Of a stretch of DNA of 9,786 nt, positions 7,021-9,786 are shown piece by piece. The position numbers were made by a program, and so were the translations under genes. The stretch lies in contig CAZJLO010000060.1 in the NCBI GenBank assembly GCA_964547105.1, forward strand, positions 1 through 9,786. The letters run 5' to 3'. Source of the stretch: RXOA01 sp964547105. GTDB taxonomy: Bacteria > Bipolaricaulota > Bipolaricaulia > UBA7950 > UBA9294. Numbering within the stretch: position 1 is the first letter of the stretch; each line of letters opens with the position of its first letter. The notes beneath the pieces are model-generated. The model was given only the letters and a program-made list of their open reading frames with translations. It ran no database searches and was not told where the DNA came from.

Positions 7021-7395
7021 ATGCTGAATATACGGATCACGTTGTCAGGAGTCTGGGTGGCGCTGATGCTGACCTACCTGCTGGGAGACGTCATGCGCAT
7101 CTTCGCGGGCGACTTCACCGCGGGGAAGATGGGCGACCAGACGGCCACACAATGGATGTGGCTCGCGGCCGCGCTCTTGATGCTGATTCCGATCGTCATG
7201 GTCGTCCTAACCTTGACGATTCCGTATCCCGCGATCCGGTGGATAGGCATCGCTGCGGCAGTGATTCTCTTCCTCTTCAATGCGGTGTCCGTGCACACCT
7301 ATCCTGGTCACTACGACAAGTTGTTGATCGTCGTTGGGCTCGCCTTCAACCTCCTGACCATCTGGCTTGCAGCGACGTGGCGCACGCCGGCCTAG
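7021..7395 (+). CDS. DUF6326-like four-TM membrane protein
   Basis: This 124-aa integral membrane protein starts at ATG 7021, preceded by AAGGAGG with a 10-nt gap. Four hydrophobic segments are visible: about residues 8-28 (SGVWVALMLTYLLGD), 45-66, 73-91 and 99-118. The N-terminal LSGVWVALMLTYLLGDV, the central loop with a charged AGDFTAGKMGDQ stretch, and the IWLAATW end resemble DUF6326 proteins (LS-LWI/V-M start, four TM, about 120 aa), a family of unknown function. It follows the third dehydrogenase by only 28 bp and is the last intact member of the apparent operon. Six bases after its stop begins a dehydrogenase C-terminal stub, which marks a likely deletion junction. Assignment is by pattern recall, not a profile search. 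Confidence 0.72.
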   Translation: MLNIRITLSGVWVALMLTYLLGDVMRIFAGDFTAGKMGDQTATQWMWLAAALLMLIPIVMVVLTLTIPYPAIRWIGIAAAVILFLFNAVSVHTYPGHYDKLLIVVGLAFNLLTIWLAATWRTPA

Positions 7396-7400
7396 CTCCG

Positions 7401-7580
7401 CGGGTCACTCCGGTCATCGACAGGGCTTACCCGTTGTCCGAATCCGCCGAAGCCTTCCGGTACCTGAATGAAGGCCACGCCGGGGGGAAGCTTGTCATCG
7501 TTGTGAGCGAATCGTCTCGGTGCAACGGAGTGTTCTGCTTATTGAATGCTTCCAGAAGAACAGTTCAGCCCTTGGCCTGA
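7401..7580 (+). pseudogene. MDR dehydrogenase C-terminal stub (first)
   Basis: Codons 7401-7511 read RVTPVIDRAYPLSESAEAFRYLNEGHAGGKLVIVVSE, in two overlapping parts: RVTPVIDRAYPLSESAEAF then RYLNEGHAGGKLVIVVSE. This is the final ~37 residues of an MDR protein, matching VTPVIDR and HLNEGHASGKVVI in the 6033 gene. The remaining ~280 residues are missing. The usual stop is lost and the frame runs on to TGA 7578-7580. It begins six bases after the stop of the DUF6326-like gene. No start codon or ribosome site serves it, so it is a relic, not a gene. Confidence 0.75.
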
Positions 7581-7709
7581 TCAGAAATGCGATATGTGTC
7601 ACCCGATTTATGCGGAGATCCCATCATGGAACCGCCATTTGTCCCGGACATCTCCGCCGATTATGGTCTTCGTGAGCCGCCACCAAACCACGGATCGCAG
7701 GAGGACGCC

Positions 7710-8243
7710 GTGCAACGATTCGCCCGAAACGGCTACGAAGTCATGGTGAACGAGAGAGACATCCTCTTTCTCGACCGACAGACGTGGGGACTGGGCGTGC
7801 TGATGGCTATCCTGGGCGCCTGCGCAGCTATCCTGACGCGCCTCAGTGGGCTGGGTCGCACCGTGGAGGGCATGGCAGCCCAGTGCGGCCCTCCGGAGAT
7901 CGTGAGCATCGTCTTCCCTGCCGTCGCAGCGCTGCTGCTCGTTGCAGTCTGGATGGTTTACCGCACGTATCGCATCCGGCGCGATCAGCCCGTCGAAGCG
8001 ATGCGCAATATCCTGACCGTTGATCGATCCGCTCAGACGGTCCAAGACGCAATGGGTAGAATCGTCGCCCAGCTGGAGCATGTGAAAGCTCGCATGCACA
8101 TCGACTGGTGGACACGGGGCGCCATGCGGATTGTTGTCTTGAGCTGGCCAGGCGGGAAGCGAACGATCTACCGCACATGCAGTCGTCGGCAGTCCCTTGA
8201 GCTGCTCGCACTCCTCAAGCAGCAAGGACTCGACGCAAACTAG
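7710..8243 (+). CDS. Two-TM membrane protein of unknown function (intact paralogue of the 236-616 relic)
   Basis: The product is 177 aa from GTG 7710, which has GGAGG at 7700-7704 five bases upstream; the same GGGAGG stands at the equivalent place in the relic copy, and homology is clearest from here on. ATG 7626 (205 aa) or 7587 (218 aa) are alternative starts. The chain begins VQRFARNGYEVMVNERDILFLDR (in the tail of the longer forms too), then a TM segment (WGLGVLMAILGACAAILTRL), a ~25-residue loop, a second TM segment (IVFPAVAALLLVAVWMVY), and a basic RTYRIRRDQP border. A ~75-residue soluble tail ends with WWTRGAMRIVVLSWPG and RTIYRTCSRRQSLELLALL. The tail could be a cytosolic PH-like or sensor domain, but I recognise no family. 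It is flanked on both sides by dehydrogenase stubs. Confidence 0.72.
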   Translation: MQRFARNGYEVMVNERDILFLDRQTWGLGVLMAILGACAAILTRLSGLGRTVEGMAAQCGPPEIVSIVFPAVAALLLVAVWMVYRTYRIRRDQPVEAMRNILTVDRSAQTVQDAMGRIVAQLEHVKARMHIDWWTRGAMRIVVLSWPGGKRTIYRTCSRRQSLELLALLKQQGLDAN

Positions 8244-8282
8244 AAGAAGCCGGTTCGCCTCGTCCCAGCTCGCCACGCCGAA

Positions 8283-8438
8283 AACGGGGGGCTGGTTGAA
8301 CTCAAGGAGTTCGTTGAAATCGGCAGGGTGACATCGGTGATTGATCGTTTCTACCCGCTGAGAGACATCAGCGAGGCGTTCGCCTACCTCAACGAAGGCC
8401 ACGCCGGCGGTAAGGTTGTGATCACGTTGTCCGAGTAG
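8283..8438 (+). pseudogene. MDR dehydrogenase C-terminal stub (second)
   Basis: The DNA reads NGGLVELKEFVEIGRVTSVI, then DRFYPLRDISEAFAYLNEGH and AGGKVVITLSE before TAG 8436-8438. This is the last ~51 residues of an MDR protein, aligned with GDLKELKELIEAGKVTPVIDR and NEGHASGKVVI of the 6033 gene. Unlike the first stub it keeps the family-type stop position. It lies 39 bases after the stop of the two-TM gene and in the same frame, with no other stop between, so only the TAG at 8241-8243 separates the two. It has no start signal of its own. Confidence 0.75.
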
Positions 8439-8461
8439 ATGACCCGCAAGGATCTGCGCAT

Positions 8462-8489
8462 TTGACTACGAAGACAAATTGTCTACAAT
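8462..8489 (+). promoter_or_regulatory. Sigma70-type promoter for the winged-helix/nucleotidyltransferase gene
   Basis: TTGACT (8462-8467) and TACAAT (8484-8489) are separated by 16 bp, each one mismatch from the consensus TTGACA and TATAAT. A start site about seven bases after the -10 box would fall near 8496, only about four bases before ATG 8500. The mRNA would then be leaderless or nearly so, which fits the absence of a Shine-Dalgarno before this gene. Confidence 0.65.
8472..8484. promoter_or_regulatory. Operator palindrome 1, AGACAAATTGTCT
   Basis: Perfect inverted repeat with 6-bp arms (AGACAA/TTGTCT) around one central A at 8478. It fills the spacer between -35 and -10 and touches the first base of the -10 box, so a bound protein would exclude RNA polymerase. 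The half site AGACA is shared with the second palindrome. Confidence 0.65.
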
Positions 8490-8490
8490 T

Positions 8491-8507
8491 GCAGACATAA
8501 TGTCTGC
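8491..8507. promoter_or_regulatory. Operator palindrome 2, GCAGACATAATGTCTGC
   Basis: Perfect inverted repeat with 8-bp arms around a central A at 8499. It spans the expected transcription start and the ATG at 8500-8502. Its core AGACATAATGTCT matches palindrome 1 at all but two positions, and the centres are 21 bp apart, about two helical turns, so two dimers would sit on the same face of the DNA. Confidence 0.65.
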
Positions 8508-9075
8508 GAAGAGCCTGGCAGAAGTGCTATTCCCGAGAACGCGCAGAAGTGTTCTCCAGCAGCTCACCGAAACACCGGATGGCCTTCATCTTCGGGAGTT
8601 GGAGCGGATCACCGGTGTGAACAGCCGTCATCTGCAGAGAGAACTGCACGCCTTGCGGGATGCCGGCCTGCTGATGGCAAAGAAGCTCGGCAACCAGATC
8701 ATCTACCGACTCAACCCCGACTGCCCGATCTATGATGAGATACGATCCCTTGTTCGCAAGACGCTTGGTCTGGCCGTGGTTCTTCGCGAAGTGCTTCAGC
8801 CCATGGGGAGCAGGATCGAACTGGCCTACGTCTATGGAAGTCTCGCCCAGGGTCGGGAGCGACCTGACAGCGACGTCGATCTGATGATCGTCGGTGATGT
8901 GTCTTTGCGGGAGTTGGCTCCGCTGATGAACGAGGCCCAGCGGACGCTGCGACGTGAGATCAACGCAACGCTGTATCGATCCGACGAGTACGCCGAAGCT
9001 CTCCTGGATGACAGTTCGTTCGTACGCGCCGTTCACGACGGAACGAGAATCAACATCATCGGAGCAACTGAATGA
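8500..9075 (+). CDS. Winged-helix/MNT-type nucleotidyltransferase fusion, probable antitoxin and autorepressor
   Basis: A 191-aa protein from ATG 8500. The TTG at 8479 is rejected because it lies before the predicted transcription start. Residues 5-75 form an ArsR-like winged helix (LAEVLFPRTRRSVLQQLTET, LHLRELERITGVNSRHLQRELHALRDAGLL, a wing KKLGNQIIYRLN). Residues 106-190 are a minimal nucleotidyltransferase: GS (113-114), ten residues, then DVD (125-127), the GSX10DXD motif of the MNT family, ending in FVRAVHDGTRINIIG. A third acidic residue is not obvious (INATLY). In known MNT/HEPN pairs the MNT protein AMPylates and silences the HEPN partner; that activity here is inference. The fused DNA-binding domain and twin palindromes over its own promoter suggest it represses itself. 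It overlaps the HEPN-like gene by 4 nt. Confidence 0.85.
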   Translation: MSAKSLAEVLFPRTRRSVLQQLTETPDGLHLRELERITGVNSRHLQRELHALRDAGLLMAKKLGNQIIYRLNPDCPIYDEIRSLVRKTLGLAVVLREVLQPMGSRIELAYVYGSLAQGRERPDSDVDLMIVGDVSLRELAPLMNEAQRTLRREINATLYRSDEYAEALLDDSSFVRAVHDGTRINIIGATE

Positions 9076-9536
9076 GCCTCGAAGAACGGCTCGCGCGCGG
9101 GGAACTCAAACGAGAGCCGACGCGGCCACCGGAGACTCAACGTCTGATGGACGCGGCGACACGGCGTATCGAAGATGCGGCAAACACGTCGATCCATCGG
9201 GAAACACGGCTCGAACAGGCGTATCACGCGATTCTCAACTGTGCTTTGGCAGCACTTCGAGTCGAGAGCTTCAGAGCTGTGAATGCACCCGGCAAGCATC
9301 GCGTCGTCCTTGCGTCGCTCGCGGACACGCTCGGCACATCTCCGGATGTCATCGCCTACTTCCAACAGCTACGAGGGATGAGACATCGTGGCATCTACGA
9401 GGGCTCGATGCACGTTTCGGAGAGCGAAGTCGAAGACGCCGTGACGGAAGCGGCCAAGCTCCTCGAGCACCTTCGGATGCGGTTGGCCGCGCGGACCCAC
9501 GCCTCGGACCTCACTCACAACGGCAGCGGCCCGTGA
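9072..9536 (+). CDS. HEPN-like domain protein, probable toxin partner of the nucleotidyltransferase
   Basis: A 154-aa, largely helical protein whose ATG overlaps the preceding stop (ATGA), with GGAG 7 nt upstream. After a charged N-terminus (1-45), residues 46-135 look like a HEPN four-helix domain: RLEQAYHAILNCALAALRVE, an AVNAPGKHRVVLASLADTLG segment, YFQQLRGMRHRGIYEG, and a last helix SEVEDAVTEAAKLLEHLRMR. HEPN RNases normally carry RX4-6H. Here the Arg-rich site is R101-GMR-H105 with R104 and Y109, which gives RX3H or RX4Y, so the nuclease centre is altered or displaced and activity is uncertain. The gene pair order and overlap match MNT/HEPN toxin-antitoxin modules (HepT/MntA type). It could instead be a nonenzymatic adaptor of the nucleotidyltransferase. 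Confidence 0.72.
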   Translation: MSLEERLARGELKREPTRPPETQRLMDAATRRIEDAANTSIHRETRLEQAYHAILNCALAALRVESFRAVNAPGKHRVVLASLADTLGTSPDVIAYFQQLRGMRHRGIYEGSMHVSESEVEDAVTEAAKLLEHLRMRLAARTHASDLTHNGSGP

Positions 9537-9625
9537 AGGTTCTTGATGCAACCAACAATCAACCCGCCGGCTCATCGCATGCCCCGGGGCTTCAGCAAGG
9601 CTTGCATACACAGCGGAGGTTAGGA

Positions 9626-9786
9626 ATGCACCACCGGCCGTATCAGGCAGAGGCGGACGTTGAGCGACTGCAGGCGTTCAACGCGGCGGCGATCGCCCGC
9701 ACCGATCACTGCGGGTATCTCCATCCCGGCGACATCCCCCACCACATCTTCAGCGGCAACAAGCTCTACGACCTCAGGGAGCTCCT
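9626..9786 (+). CDS. GNAT-like N-acetyltransferase, N-terminal part (runs off the window)
   Basis: ATG 9626 follows GGAGG (9615-9619) with a 6-nt gap. The frame is open to the window end (53 complete codons). It reads MHHRPYQAEADVERLQAFNA, then GYLHPGDIPHHIFSGNKLYD. A leading RPY-x-EAD strand and helix followed by GYLHPGDIPH resembles the N-terminus of GNAT-family proteins with a (G)YLHxGDl..h.l signature. The acetyl-CoA-binding R/Q-x-x-G-x-G/A motif would be beyond the window, so the family call rests on the N-terminal pattern only. It begins 89 bp after the HEPN-like gene. That gap holds only short palindromes (GCCCCGGGGC at 9581-9590, GCAAGGCTTGC at 9595-9605). Confidence 0.6.
   Translation, partial: MHHRPYQAEADVERLQAFNAAAIARTDHCGYLHPGDIPHHIFSGNKLYDLREL

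Noticed and set aside
6063..7040. 325-codon open frame on the minus strand
   Set aside because: It lies antisense to the MDR gene at 6033-6992, which has clear family motifs and a ribosome site; the antisense product resembles nothing.
7608..8402. 264-codon open frame on the minus strand
   Set aside because: It spans the two-TM gene and part of the second dehydrogenase stub in antisense, both of which are supported by homology within the window.
8479..8499. TTG start adding seven residues to the nucleotidyltransferase
   Set aside because: This segment contains the -10 box and lies before the predicted transcription start, and there is no ribosome site ahead of it.
9581..9605. GCCCCGGGGC and GCAAGGCTTGC palindromes as a terminator after the HEPN-like gene
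   Set aside because: They have essentially no loop and no T-tract; in GC-rich DNA such short palindromes are expected.
1..9786. CRISPR arrays, tRNA or rRNA genes, transposases or insertion-sequence ends
   Set aside because: No regularly spaced repeats, cloverleaf-like segments, rRNA signatures or transposase motifs were seen, despite the debris-rich character of the region.

Overview
The window is about 9.8 kb of high-GC bacterial DNA with Shine-Dalgarno-led, tightly packed genes. It looks like an assembled, probably metagenome-derived scaffold, because it carries a run of exactly ten Ns at 3053-3062. There is no rRNA, tRNA, transposase or CRISPR array to fix the taxonomy. Gene content (zinc-independent medium-chain dehydrogenases, small multi-TM proteins, a winged-helix/nucleotidyltransferase fusion) would suit Chloroflexota or Actinomycetota, but that is only an inference.

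Left part (1-1067, + strand) is mostly gene debris: the C-terminal end of an unidentified ORF, a decayed copy of the membrane-protein gene that stands intact at 7710-8243, and the C-terminal half of a DUF389-type membrane protein with an apparent frameshift. On the minus strand follow a four-TM protein (1128-1502) and an aminoglycoside-phosphotransferase-fold kinase (1684-2502), with a tiny ORF behind a perfect Shine-Dalgarno between them.

The centre (2704-7395, + strand) is a redox cluster. A broken medium-chain dehydrogenase (MDR) at 2704-3177 precedes an apparent operon: MDR, flavodoxin-like protein (4-nt overlap), a 60-aa two-TM protein, a second MDR (1-nt gap), a third MDR (4-nt overlap) and a DUF6326-like four-TM protein. 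Two further MDR C-terminal stubs lie at 7401-7580 and 8283-8438, flanking the membrane-protein gene. So at least six MDR copies, three intact and three broken, sit within 5.7 kb, which indicates repeated duplication and loss.

The right part (8439-9536) is the most interesting unit: a winged-helix/nucleotidyltransferase fusion overlapping by 4 nt with a HEPN-like gene, which is an MNT/HEPN toxin-antitoxin-type pair. Its promoter (TTGACT-16 bp-TACAAT) is overlaid by two perfect palindromes sharing AGACAWAWTGTCT with centres exactly 21 bp apart. One lies between -35 and -10 and the other includes the start codon. This predicts cooperative autorepression by the fused winged helix and a nearly leaderless mRNA. 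The window ends inside a GNAT-like acetyltransferase gene.
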